Source: Streptomyces sp. NBC_00306 (GTDB lineage: Bacteria; Actinomycetota; Actinomycetes; Streptomycetales; Streptomycetaceae). Taken from it: 64,000 bases of DNA. The stretch covers positions 8,246,001-8,310,000 of the forward strand of contig NZ_CP108032.1 in NCBI RefSeq assembly GCF_036169555.1, read 5' to 3'. Under the pieces are notes generated by a model that saw only the letters and a list, made by a program, of their open reading frames with translations, did no database searches and had not been told where the DNA came from. Below are positions 16,161 through 24,010 of this stretch, piece after piece. The first letter of the stretch is position 1. Every line of letters starts with the position of its first letter. Position numbers and translations under genes: made by a program.

Positions 16161-16559
16161 TCAGCTGTCCGTTCCGTCGTCGCCGGCTTCCTCGAGCAGC
16201 TCCCGCAGCACCCGCTCGTCGTCAGGCGACAGCGCGGTGACGAAACTGGCCAGCACCGCCCCGCGGTCCGCCTCCCCGTCCAGAACACGCCGCATCCGCA
16301 TCGCCGCAAGCCCCGCCTCGTCCGAGGCAGCCAGCCACACGAACGAACGTCCCGCCCGTTCCCGCGTCACCGCCCCCTTCGCCAGCAGCCGGGTCAGGAT
16401 CGTCATCACCGTGGTGTATGCAAGCCCGCCACCGAGCTGCTCTTGGACCCACGCGGCCGAGGCCTGCCCTGGCGCGGTGCGCAGGGTGGACAGCACCTCG
16501 CCCTCCAACTCGCCCTGCCCGCGCCGGCGTCCCCGAACTCCGCCGTCTGCATCAGTCAC
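16161..16559 (-). CDS. blaI: BlaI/MecI-family transcriptional repressor
   Basis: 132 residues from a GTG with a GGAGG site. The winged-helix sequence (GELEGEVLSTLRTAPGQASA, YTTVMTILTRLLAKGAVTRE, GRSFVWLA) and the C-terminal dimerisation half with LLEEAG are typical. Such repressors bind palindromic TACA-N-TGTA sites and are released by proteolysis by an M56 sensor, encoded (but frameshifted) just downstream. A matching operator lies 74-87 bp upstream of this start. In Streptomyces relatives control cell-envelope and cytochrome genes as well as beta-lactamases; the target here may include TerD on the other side of the operator. Confidence 0.9.
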   Translation of the reverse strand: MTDADGGVRGRRRGQGELEGEVLSTLRTAPGQASAAWVQEQLGGGLAYTTVMTILTRLLAKGAVTRERAGRSFVWLAASDEAGLAAMRMRRVLDGEADRGAVLASFVTALSPDDERVLRELLEEAGDDGTDS

Positions 16560-16632
16560 GTCGTCCTCCTTCGCTGCCGGTGCGCATGCGGCTCAGCCTA
16601 CTGATCAGCTCGTCCGCCCTTCCCCATCATTT

Positions 16633-16646
16633 CTACAGTGCTGTAG
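16633..16646. promoter_or_regulatory. BlaI-type operator palindrome
   Basis: CTACAGTGCTGTAG, perfect 6-bp arms around TG, matches the TACA-N-TGTA core recognised by BlaI/MecI repressors. It sits between the divergent blaI and terD genes, about 40 bp before the terD start, and can therefore serve autoregulation and possibly control of terD. Confidence 0.65.
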
Positions 16647-16685
16647 ATTTTAGTTCAGTTCTCGCTACCAGTATCAGGAGTCATC

Positions 16686-17261
16686 GTGGGCGTATCCCTC
16701 GGCAAAGGCGGCAACGTATCCCTCAGCAAGGAAGCGCCCGGCCTGACCGCCGTTCTCGTGGGACTCGGCTGGGACGCCCGCAGCACCACCGGCGCCGATT
16801 TCGACCTCGACGCCAGCGCCCTCCTCCTTGGCACCAGCGGCAAGGTCATCTCCGACCAGCACTTCGTCTTCTACAACAATCTGAACAGCCCCGACGGATC
16901 CGTCGAACACACTGGGGACAACCTCACCGGCGAGGGAGAAGGCGACGACGAATCCCTGAAGGTCAACCTCGCGGGCGTCCCGGCAGACGTCGACAAGATC
17001 GTCTTCCCTGTCTCGATCCACGAGGCCGACGCCCGTGGCCAGAGCTTCGGGCAGGTCCGCAACGCCTTCATCCGCGTCGTCAACCAGGCCGGCGGCACTG
17101 AACTCGCCCGCTACGACCTCACCGAAGACGCCTCCACCGAGACCGCCATGGTCTTCGGCGAGCTCTACCGCCACGGCGCCGAATGGAAATTCCGCGCCGT
17201 CGGCCAGGGCTACGCCTCCGGACTCGCCGGCATCGCCACCGACTACGGCGTCAACATCTGA
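16686..17261 (+). CDS. TerD-family stress/tellurium-resistance protein
   Basis: 191 residues, the normal length, from a GTG with a CAGGAG site. It begins MGVSLGKGGNVSLSKEAPGL and contains the calcium-site strings DFDLDASALLL, FVFYNNLNSPDGSVEHTGDN and DDESLKVNL, and a C-terminal FGELYRHGAEWKFRAVGQGY. TerD proteins bind Ca2+ through the conserved acidic loops and form part of general chemical-stress systems; in Streptomyces several paralogues are involved in development and calcium response. TerC is encoded 19 kb away at 34836-35942. Possible BlaI control from the adjacent operator. Confidence 0.93.
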   Translation: MGVSLGKGGNVSLSKEAPGLTAVLVGLGWDARSTTGADFDLDASALLLGTSGKVISDQHFVFYNNLNSPDGSVEHTGDNLTGEGEGDDESLKVNLAGVPADVDKIVFPVSIHEADARGQSFGQVRNAFIRVVNQAGGTELARYDLTEDASTETAMVFGELYRHGAEWKFRAVGQGYASGLAGIATDYGVNI

Positions 17262-17477
17262 CCACCCGAACGGCATCATCCCGGACCGCCACCCGCGATC
17301 CTTGCCGTACGCAGGCCGCAACGCCCGCGCCGACAGCGCCTGCCGACTTCCGGCCCGTACCCGAGGCCCCAGGCCACCGGGGATGGGCGGACCGCTGAAC
17401 CTGCGCGCCTTGGTGCTGCCTCGGCGGGGCCACGTGCTGGCAGTCCACAAAAGTGCCATAGGAAGGGGAGCACGCCG

Positions 17478-17612
17478 ATGTTCGGGATCAGCGAAATAGC
17501 GATCATCCTCATCGTCGTCATCCTGCTGCTCGGAGCGAAGAAGCTTCCCGAACTGGCCCGCTCGGCCGGCAAGGCGGCCCGCATCCTCAAAAGCGAAGCC
17601 AAGGCCATGTAG
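17478..17612 (+). CDS. tatA: TatA/E-like twin-arginine translocase subunit ending at an amber codon
   Basis: 44 residues, MFGISEIAIILIVVILLLGA then KKLPELARSAGKAARILKSE. This has the single TM and the amphipathic helix with the FG hinge-type sequence of TatA, preceded by an AAGGGGAG site. It stops at TAG (17610-17612). In the same frame the DNA continues TDGQPDENAAAYRIQQQPDD and a Pro-rich end, exactly the kind of charged tail a full TatA has, to a TGA near 17830. So a Lys codon has probably become TAG. TM plus amphipathic helix are the functional core, so a short active TatA is possible, but the main tatA gene should be elsewhere in the genome. Confidence 0.7.
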   Translation: MFGISEIAIILIVVILLLGAKKLPELARSAGKAARILKSEAKAM

Positions 17613-17998
17613 ACCGACGGCCAGCCTGATGAGAATGCCGCCGCGTACCGCATTCAGCAGCAGCCCGACGACACGGGCCCTTCGCCCCGCCCAGCCGTAC
17701 CTGCGGACAAGACACCCCCGCCGCCGCGATGGCGGCCATCGGCTCACCCGCCTGCCGCTGGTCCACCGTCAGCGCACGACGGGGTCAGAAGGTGCTGTCA
17801 CCTGCATGCCCGACCACGTCACGGGCACCGGTGACGACACCCGGGCCTCTACCGCCGAGAATGCTGCTGGGCAATCGACCAGGACAGAATCGAAGCATGG
17901 GCCAACGACACAGCCTCCATGCGAGAAGCGGCGCTCCGGGGACAGAGGGCCCTGTCCCCGGAGCGGCGAACGAGCGCCGAACGAGCCGAGAGAGACCG
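17613..17998. other. TatA tail remnant and non-coding DNA
   Basis: The first ~220 bp are the in-frame former tail of the TatA gene after the amber codon. The rest holds nothing I can identify. Confidence 0.45.
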
Positions 17999-18211
17999 AT
18001 GAGCGACAGCACGCCCAGTTGGCGAGTGAACATTGCCTACCGGACAACGGGAGGGACTGAAGGCATGCAGACGTTCATCGTCCACGCGAGCGGCCCCCTC
18101 ACGGCCCTGCGAGCAGCATGGGCAGAGGCCAGAACCCCGCAGGCTGCCAGTAGCCGCAAGCACGCCCCTCTCGTTGTGAGAATCCGCAATCTGAAGGCCA
18201 CGCGCTTGTAG
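17999..18211 (+). CDS. Small hypothetical protein (70 aa)
   Basis: From an ATG with a GAGAGA site: MSDSTPSWRVNIAYRTTGG, MQTFIVHASGPLTALRAAWA, LVVRIRNLKATRL. The composition looks like a real globular small protein (alternating strand and helix), not like the Arg/Pro-rich shadow frames around it. I have an impression of similar short Streptomyces proteins but no function is known to me. Confidence 0.55.
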   Translation: MSDSTPSWRVNIAYRTTGGTEGMQTFIVHASGPLTALRAAWAEARTPQAASSRKHAPLVVRIRNLKATRL

Positions 18212-18714
18212 CCGTAGAACGCGACACCTTGAATCCGCGGGCTCAGTTCAGCCAATCCAGTCTCGGAACCGGGCATGCGACGGACCGCACCGCACGCCCT
18301 GACGGGCCCGGGCCTTCACGTATGCCAGTCGCAGCTGCTGCTGCGTCCGCCCCAGCCGCACTCGCCGCCCTCCAATCCACCCGTCACCGGAATTCGCGCA
18401 CACCGGCCCACAACTCACCAACTGAAGCCTGCGCTGCTACTCAGGCGGCCAGGACGCTCAGTGATGCCCGCCGCTCACTCGCTCCGTCCTCAACCGGGTG
18501 GGGAACGGAGGTATACGCCTAGCAGGTGAGGAGATCCTTCGTCGAGCTGGTCACGGGGTCGTCCCTGAGTGGCGGGTGACGCCTTTCAGGCGGCGCTTTG
18601 ACGACACACACGTTGTTGCGTTCCCGCACTTCGACGGTCATTTCGGGCAGTCTGTGCAAGCAAGATAAGGCGCCCCTGCCCGCCCGTCGGCGGTTACAGC
18701 GAAGCGAGGAAGCC
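18212..18714. other. Intergenic stretch without recognised genes
   Basis: About 500 bp; frames on both strands are low complexity. No repeats or hairpins were noted. Confidence 0.4.
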
Positions 18715-19446
18715 GTGGCACCCCGGAAGGAACCGGTCACAACGACCGAGGTGAGCAGGATGTCACCGCTGGAACTGCGGGCCTTTGCCTATCTGGCGTG
18801 GGCGTGCGCTGCGAACCGGGAAGTGAGCTACCGCGACATCGGACGACTTACCCTGGCCAACGGAGACTCCATCGGCGTGCGCACGGCAGTAAAAGCTGTG
18901 CAGGACCTGTCCGACAGCGGTCTGATCACGGTCCACGGTGACACCGAGGTACTGCACGCCCCGCTGAGCGTTCGCATCGCCGGACACAGGCCCCGCCTCG
19001 CGCAAGCACCACCACAGGACCAGACGGAAAACACTCCTGGGGGCCGGACTTTCGTTCCCACCGCGCGAGACAGATTCGCCGACGCCCCGAACCCTGGAGC
19101 CGTGACGACTCTCTCCGCGAGCCAGGTGCGCGGCCAAGGGTGGTCAACACTGCCCCCGCACGCAAAGCTGCGTCGACGCCTGTGGGGCGTCGTCCACGGC
19201 AAGGGCCCGATGATCTGCTCCCGCACCGCGCAGTACGAGGCGTCCAAAGGCCGGCCGCCCACCCCTGAGGAACTGGCACAGCTCCTGGGCTGGCAGGAGG
19301 GCACGCCCGTCACCCAGGCATTCGGACGACTGATCCAAACCCGCTGGCTGACGCAGACCGACGGTGGCCACCTGCGCGCCGGCCCCGCCTACGAACAGCA
19401 CTTGGCCAGCGCGGCAACGAGGAAAGACGTGGCGGGGCGCCCGTAG
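18715..19446 (+). CDS. Winged-helix DNA-binding hypothetical protein
   Basis: 243 residues from a GTG with a GAGGAAG site (a longer frame starts at 18598 but has no such site). Residues ~17-85 look like a winged helix: SPLELRAFAYLAWACAANRE, a YRDIGRLTLANG helix-turn-helix, then LSDSGLITVHGDTEVLHA as the wing. A second possible HTH-like half is near the C-terminus (PPTPEELAQLLGW, AFGRLIQTRWLTQTDGGHL). The arrangement resembles replication- or transfer-associated regulators of actinomycete elements, but no family is assigned. A 22-bp sequence inside the gene (19041-19062) recurs exactly at 34265-34286. Confidence 0.6.
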   Translation: MAPRKEPVTTTEVSRMSPLELRAFAYLAWACAANREVSYRDIGRLTLANGDSIGVRTAVKAVQDLSDSGLITVHGDTEVLHAPLSVRIAGHRPRLAQAPPQDQTENTPGGRTFVPTARDRFADAPNPGAVTTLSASQVRGQGWSTLPPHAKLRRRLWGVVHGKGPMICSRTAQYEASKGRPPTPEELAQLLGWQEGTPVTQAFGRLIQTRWLTQTDGGHLRAGPAYEQHLASAATRKDVAGRP

Positions 19447-19608
19447 GACTGTAGCGATCCGCGTCGGAGAACGGAGTTGCCCCGTTCATCGGCGCTTCGA
19501 CCGCTGGTCCTGGCGACCGGAGATGTCCCATGCATCGTTTTCCTCGAAGACCGACAGGCACGCCGGCCACCGCACGCCCACCTGTCCTCATACGGCGATC
19601 CGGAGAAT

Positions 19609-20418
19609 TCAAGGCTTCTGAAAGCCCGCGTCCTGGAGGATCTTCAGTGCCGCGGGGCTGCGCAGCCACTTCACAAAGGCAGCTGCCGCTGATGCGTTCT
19701 CGGCATCCTTGATGGCGGCTGCCGGGTACTTGGTGATGGCGTTCTGAACGTCAGCAATCTCGATGGCGTCCACCGCGGCCGTCGCCGTCTCTGCGTCGGA
19801 CTTGTAGACGAGACCGGCGTCGGCTTCACCGAGTTCGAGCTTGTTCAGTACGGCGCGGACATCAGGCTCCAGGGATACCGGCGTCACATCGATGTTCTGT
19901 GCATCGAGGAGCTGGAGGCTGTAGCGGCCGGCGGGGACGTCGGGGGAGGCGAGAACCACTTTCAGAGCGGGGTCGGCCAGGTCGTCGAGGTTCTCGACCT
20001 CCGCAGGGTTGCCCTCGGCTGTCGCGATGACCAGCCGGTCGGTGGCAATGATCGTCGGAGTGTCGGTGTCGCCCTTGAGGCCACCCATCGTTTGGGTGTC
20101 CGCCGTCACCAGCGCGTCCATGGACGCTCCCTGATTGACCTGGGCGGCCAGTTCCTGCGAACCGGCGAACGAAAAAATGATCTTGATCCCGGGATTGTCC
20201 TTCTCGTACGCGGCACCGACCGTTTTGAACACGTCGGCGAGGGAGGCATCTGCGAGGACAGTGAGGTTTGCCTTGGAAGCGGCGGACACGGGCGGCGCGG
20301 CCTTCGCCCCACCGGCCACGCTCTTGGCTCCGTTGCTGCCGCAGGCAGACAGCGGAACGAGGAGAGCGGTCGCGAGGACGGTGACTGCGGTGCGGTGCCG
20401 GGTGGGAGTGAGCGGCAT
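19609..20418 (-). CDS. modA: Molybdate ABC transporter substrate-binding lipoprotein
   Basis: 269 residues from the ATG at 20418, chosen for its AAGGAG site. A lipoprotein signal ends at the lipobox LVPLSAC (Cys acylated). The mature domain is ModA-like: LTVLADASLADVFKTVGAAY, FSFAGSQELAAQVNQGASMD, then DALVTADTQTMGGL, LASPDVPAGRYSLQLLDA and DAGLVYKSDAETATAAVDAI. It should capture molybdate or tungstate outside the membrane and pass it to ModB/ModC. No ModB permease or ModC ATPase is present downstream (the gene is followed by other DNA), so it is orphaned in this window. A decayed HTH-TOBE regulator lies just upstream. Confidence 0.88.
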   Translation of the reverse strand: MPLTPTRHRTAVTVLATALLVPLSACGSNGAKSVAGGAKAAPPVSAASKANLTVLADASLADVFKTVGAAYEKDNPGIKIIFSFAGSQELAAQVNQGASMDALVTADTQTMGGLKGDTDTPTIIATDRLVIATAEGNPAEVENLDDLADPALKVVLASPDVPAGRYSLQLLDAQNIDVTPVSLEPDVRAVLNKLELGEADAGLVYKSDAETATAAVDAIEIADVQNAITKYPAAAIKDAENASAAAAFVKWLRSPAALKILQDAGFQKP

Positions 20419-20521
20419 GAGGGAAGAACTCCTTGTGGTCACTATGGGCCGGACGGCCGATTGGAAGGTCGCCGCGCCTTACGGTCGGTGAACCACCTGG
20501 CGGTGGTCGACGGGCGCTGCA

Positions 20522-20704
20522 TCACACGCGGTTGACCTGCGCACCGGTCGACGTCACACAGACCGCGGCATACCTACCGACCTCCAGGCGACGCCTGGCC
20601 TTCTGTGCGGTGCGTGGATATGCCGACCAGCAACGGCCAATGCCGCACGGTGTCTCAGCTGGCCCCAGCAGTCGGGCGGCCAGCCCAATGGTGGAGGACT
20701 GCAT
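20522..20704 (-). pseudogene. Decayed HTH-TOBE molybdate-responsive regulator
   Basis: The 60-codon frame begins MQSSTIGLAARLLGPAETP, the start of the excisionase-type HTH used by actinobacterial mod-operon regulators, and ends RLEVGRYAAVCVTSTGAQVN, like the end of a TOBE (molybdate-binding) domain, which usually closes with a V.STGVHVDRV-type string. About 60-70 residues of the middle are deleted. It stands directly upstream of modA on the same strand, where this regulator normally sits. Assignment rests on memory of that family. Confidence 0.45.
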
Positions 20705-20937
20705 ACGTCACAATAAACTGCATATCATTGCAAATGGCCCCTATTGGACGGCTGCCGTCAAAGGTGTCGACATGGCTGCTCGGAAGTCACGCAAAACACC
20801 CCCGCTGCAGCCATGAAGCTCCTCCAGCAACGACCTGCTGCCCGTCACACGAACGGGTGCTGACGATCCGGGCTCACACATGTCACACCACAGGTGAGTA
20901 GAGTCCGCCCCCAGCGCTGCAACAGAGGAGCCCGTAG

Positions 20938-21369
20938 ATGCCCGCACAGGAGACCACCACCCTCAAGAGCGCATACGCCGACAAGGTCGCCGCCGACCTC
21001 GCCGACAACACCGCCGAGCAGGAGCGCATCCGCGCCGAGCTCGAAGATCTGCAAGCCCAACTCGCCGGCCTGGAGGCCGACCACGCCCTGCTTGAGGACA
21101 TGAGGGCAGCCCTCGGCAATACCACGCCCACGGTGCCTCACCCCCGGCGCGGTACGCAGAAGACCGCGACCGCAGCCACGAAGAAGGCCACCGCGAAAGA
21201 GACCGCGGCGAAGAAGAAAGCTACGGCCACGGCCATTAAGACCCCGACCGCAGCGACAACCAAGCCGGACGCAGAGAAGACCACGGCAAAGAAGACACCG
21301 GTCAGCAAGACTGCGGCAGCAGCGAAAAAGACGACGGCCAAGGCGAGCGGGGACAAGGGCCCGGGCTGA
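20938..21369 (+). CDS. Coiled-coil and Lys/Ala/Thr-rich DNA-binding protein, truncated
   Basis: 143 residues. Residues 1-60 form a coiled coil (YADKVAADLADNTAEQERIR, LQAQLAGLEADHALLEDMR); residues ~70-143 are a histone-H1-like tail of repeated KKATA, TAKK and KTA units. Proteins of this kind in Streptomyces normally end with a winged helix. Here the frame stops at 21369, but the next frame continues LTELIHTHLTGQ-like sequence, so the C-terminal domain has been lost by frameshift. The remaining coiled coil plus basic tail could still bind DNA. Confidence 0.65.
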   Translation: MPAQETTTLKSAYADKVAADLADNTAEQERIRAELEDLQAQLAGLEADHALLEDMRAALGNTTPTVPHPRRGTQKTATAATKKATAKETAAKKKATATAIKTPTAATTKPDAEKTTAKKTPVSKTAAAAKKTTAKASGDKGPG

Positions 21370-21573
21370 CCGAACTCATCCACACGCACCTGACCGGCTA
21401 GAGCGAGCCGCCCACGGCGCAGGAGATCGCCAAGTCTCATGCCGAGGCGCACCCGGGCCGAACGTGAACGTCAACCTGGTGCGCACGACCACCGAGCGTC
21501 TGATGGGTCCGCAGCCGTGCGGAGCGGGTCAAGCAGGGCTCGACCGTCTACTACACCGCCGGTGCCGGTGCCG
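21363..21573 (+). pseudogene. Frameshifted winged-helix end of the preceding protein
   Basis: Three frames in turn encode LTELIHTHLTG with an amber codon, then PPTAQEIAKSHAEAHPGR, then NVNVNLVRTTTERL and AERVKQGSTVYYTA. Put together this is the wHTH C-terminus expected for the coiled-coil/Lys-rich protein. At least one nonsense codon and two indels are needed to read it. Confidence 0.55.
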
Positions 21574-22412
21574 GTGCCGATGCGGAGAGGCGACGGCAAC
21601 AGCAGCCTTCTGACTGCCCGCGTTCGCGCGACGTGCGACCAGCACGGCGCGGGCCTCGGGCTGGGCCCTCCGTTCACGAGGTCAAGCGACCGTCCGATGT
21701 GGAGACCTCTGCTTGGGGAGGCGAGACCCGCACCCCACCCTGAAAGCAGGCCGGTGGCACCGCCGCGATGCATGTGCCGTGAGGGCTTGTGGCAGCTGGA
21801 ACACTGCACCGGAACGCGTGAGAGCGGAGCGCAGCCGCGGGCCGGGACTGTGTCACCAGGGTTCGAGAAATAGAGCGGGCCGAATGGATCGGGACCAAAG
21901 TCTCTTCGCTGTCAGGGGCGTTAGTGAGGAAAGGACGGTAGCACTCCCATTCTTGGGTCCCAGGGCAATCTGAGTGCGGCGAAGTCACCACTGTCGAGGG
22001 CAGCGAGGACCCGACAGCAGCAGGGCAACGAGTGCCTACCGGTCTCCGGCAGGGAGCCCCCGGGCCCACCGCGCTACCTGCAGGTTGTCTCCAGCCGTTG
22101 TCTGGATGGGGGAGTGGGTACTTGCCTCGCAGATCGGAACGGTCGCCAAGGCCGAGGACCCGAGCGGGTGGTCTCACTCCCGCACAAGGGTGACCGGGCC
22201 CGTGGGGGATCCCGCCCCTCAGCCCACAGCCTGCATCCTTGTGACGTGACCGAGCCGAGACTCCTTCTTTGCGCCCGCGGAACCGCTGTGCGACCACAAC
22301 GGCCGGCTGGTGGTCCGGGTGAGAAGTCTGTCGACGCCCCCAGCGGGCAGGTGAGGCCCTCACTCCAGCCAGTGGTCGGCAGGAAGCTGCAATTGAGGGA
22401 CGCCGCAGCGGA
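21574..22412. other. Long stretch without recognised gene
   Basis: About 840 bp. Large open frames on the minus strand (to 22579 and 23183) are Arg/Ser/Pro-rich shadows and run through the methyltransferase gene. I see no promoter-like, repeat or RNA feature that I can defend. Confidence 0.4.
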
Positions 22413-23090
22413 ATGAGCGCCACGGTGCCGCGCAGTGACGAAGCCAGTCCATGGCGCGCCGGCCCATACAGCGACGCTGTCCGCTCCGGCTGTAGCCCGC
22501 TGTTCCTGCGCCGCGCGGACGGCCGGCTGTTGCCGTTGGACGTCGAGCGATGGTGTGCCGGCGCCGACGGAGCCGACATGACCGTTCTTCAACGCTGCGA
22601 GGAAGCGGTACTCGATATCGGCTGCGGACCCGGACGCATGCTCGTCGCCCTCTCTCAACTCGGCCACAGCACGCTCGGTATCGACGTGAGTCCGGCTGCC
22701 ATCGCCAGAGCACTCCGCAGCGGCGGACGGGCTCTTCACCGTTGCGTCTTCGGCGACGTACCCAATGAAGGCCGGTGGGGCACTGCACTGCTCATGGACG
22801 GCAATGTCGGCATCGGCGGCAACCCGGGAACGCTGCTCGAACGGGTCGCCGAGATCGTCGTCCCCGGAGGCCTGCTGCTGGCAGAAGCAGCGCCGACCGA
22901 CGTCGACGAACGATTCCAGGTGAGAATCGAGAGCGGGTACGGCGAGGGGGGTGCCTCCTTCCCGTGGGCCCAGGTCGGTATTTCCGCTCTTGCACGCGAA
23001 GCGCGAAGCGCGGGCTGGCAGGACATCGAGCAGTGGAGCAGCCACGGCCGTTCGTTCATCGCGCTGCGGTCCACTCCGCGCGCCACGTGA
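22413..23090 (+). CDS. Class I SAM-dependent methyltransferase
   Basis: 225 residues. Motif I is VLDIGCGPGRMLVAL near residue 66, motif II GIDVSPAAIARA, a GDVPNEGRW segment, and the post-core IVVPGGLLLAEAAPTD. The N-terminal SPLFLRRADGRLLPLDVERW is typical of a Streptomyces group found near molybdopterin oxidoreductase and glycosyltransferase genes; those partners are missing here. The methyl acceptor is unknown. It lies isolated between decayed DNA and an IS element. Confidence 0.82.
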   Translation: MSATVPRSDEASPWRAGPYSDAVRSGCSPLFLRRADGRLLPLDVERWCAGADGADMTVLQRCEEAVLDIGCGPGRMLVALSQLGHSTLGIDVSPAAIARALRSGGRALHRCVFGDVPNEGRWGTALLMDGNVGIGGNPGTLLERVAEIVVPGGLLLAEAAPTDVDERFQVRIESGYGEGGASFPWAQVGISALAREARSAGWQDIEQWSSHGRSFIALRSTPRAT

Positions 23091-23179
23091 ACTGACGCAA
23101 GACAGGCAGCTACTGGCCGCAAGGTGCCAGCGTGTGCCGGTCATCCGTATCACCCTCACGCTCCTTTGCCGGCACGGCC

Positions 23180-23437
23180 TCATGGTGAGGTGTGGACCGC
23201 CCGCTCCGGATTTCTCCTAGTCGAAAGCAGGGCGACCATGGCGGGCAGCGTGAATATTGTGAGCATGACTGGAGTGCCTGAGCGGACCGCGACCAGAACG
23301 TGCGCGAAAGAGCCGTTCGCAACAATCAATGCTGTTCCCGCAGCTGACCAAGTGGCAGCCATTGCGACCACCGTCCAGCACGCGGATCGCAGCAACTTGG
23401 CATCGCTGTGACGAAGCATGGACCGAAGCATCACCAC
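23180..23437 (-). CDS. Possible small two-helix membrane protein
   Basis: 85 residues with two hydrophobic segments (SACWTVVAMAATWSAAGTAL and GTPVMLTIFTLPAMVALLS). The start is uncertain (adjacent GTG/ATG codons) and no ribosome-binding site is convincing, so this could be a chance frame. Confidence 0.3.
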   Translation of the reverse strand: MVMLRSMLRHSDAKLLRSACWTVVAMAATWSAAGTALIVANGSFAHVLVAVRSGTPVMLTIFTLPAMVALLSTRRNPERAVHTSP

Positions 23438-23576
23438 GGCGCAGGTGCGACTGGCACAGCCAGGAAGGTCGCCCCCCTCTCTTCAGTCATCAACATGTAG
23501 CTACCGGGACTAATCGCAGTGCGCCGGGCTTTTGCCTGGTGGTGAAGCGATTCTCAGGGCTGCTGTGACCCGCAGG

Positions 23577-23993
23577 TTACAGCGGACGATTCTGCTGCTC
23601 GATGTACTGACGGACGGCCGACAGCGGGGCTCCGCCGACCGATGCGGCGAAGTATGAGCCGGACCAAAGCCGTTGCGCCTGCCAGTAGTGCCGGACCGGT
23701 TCCGGATACTCCTGGCGGAGCCTGCGCGAGCTGACGCCCTTCAAGCTGTTGACCAGCTTGGACGGGGCGGCCTTCGGGGGGAGGTTCACGAGCAGGTGGA
23801 CGTGGTTGTTCTCGCCGTTGAACTCGATGATCTCGCACTCGAAGTCCCTCGCGACGTCCCGCATGATCTCCTCCATCCGGCGAAGGTGGGCGTCGGTGAA
23901 GACCTTGTGCCGGAACTTCGTCACGTAAACCAAGTGGGCGTGGAGGACGAAAGTGCAGTGTCGACCAGTGCGGATGTTCTGATGCTCAGTCAG
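23577..23993 (-). CDS. tnpA: IS200/IS605 Y1 transposase TnpA
   Basis: Homology extends upstream of the TTG at 23933 (LVYVTKFRHKVFT) through TGRHCTFVLHAHL to a CTG at 23993, which gives 138 residues, the normal size. The HUH motif is HVHLLV, and the catalytic Tyr is in AVRQYIEQQ. It nicks and rejoins single-stranded element ends. The non-standard start may reflect low-level expression or a lost ATG. Confidence 0.8.
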   Translation of the reverse strand: MTEHQNIRTGRHCTFVLHAHLVYVTKFRHKVFTDAHLRRMEEIMRDVARDFECEIIEFNGENNHVHLLVNLPPKAAPSKLVNSLKGVSSRRLRQEYPEPVRHYWQAQRLWSGSYFAASVGGAPLSAVRQYIEQQNRPL

Positions 23994-24010
23994 AAGTCAA
24001 TGGGAGTACG

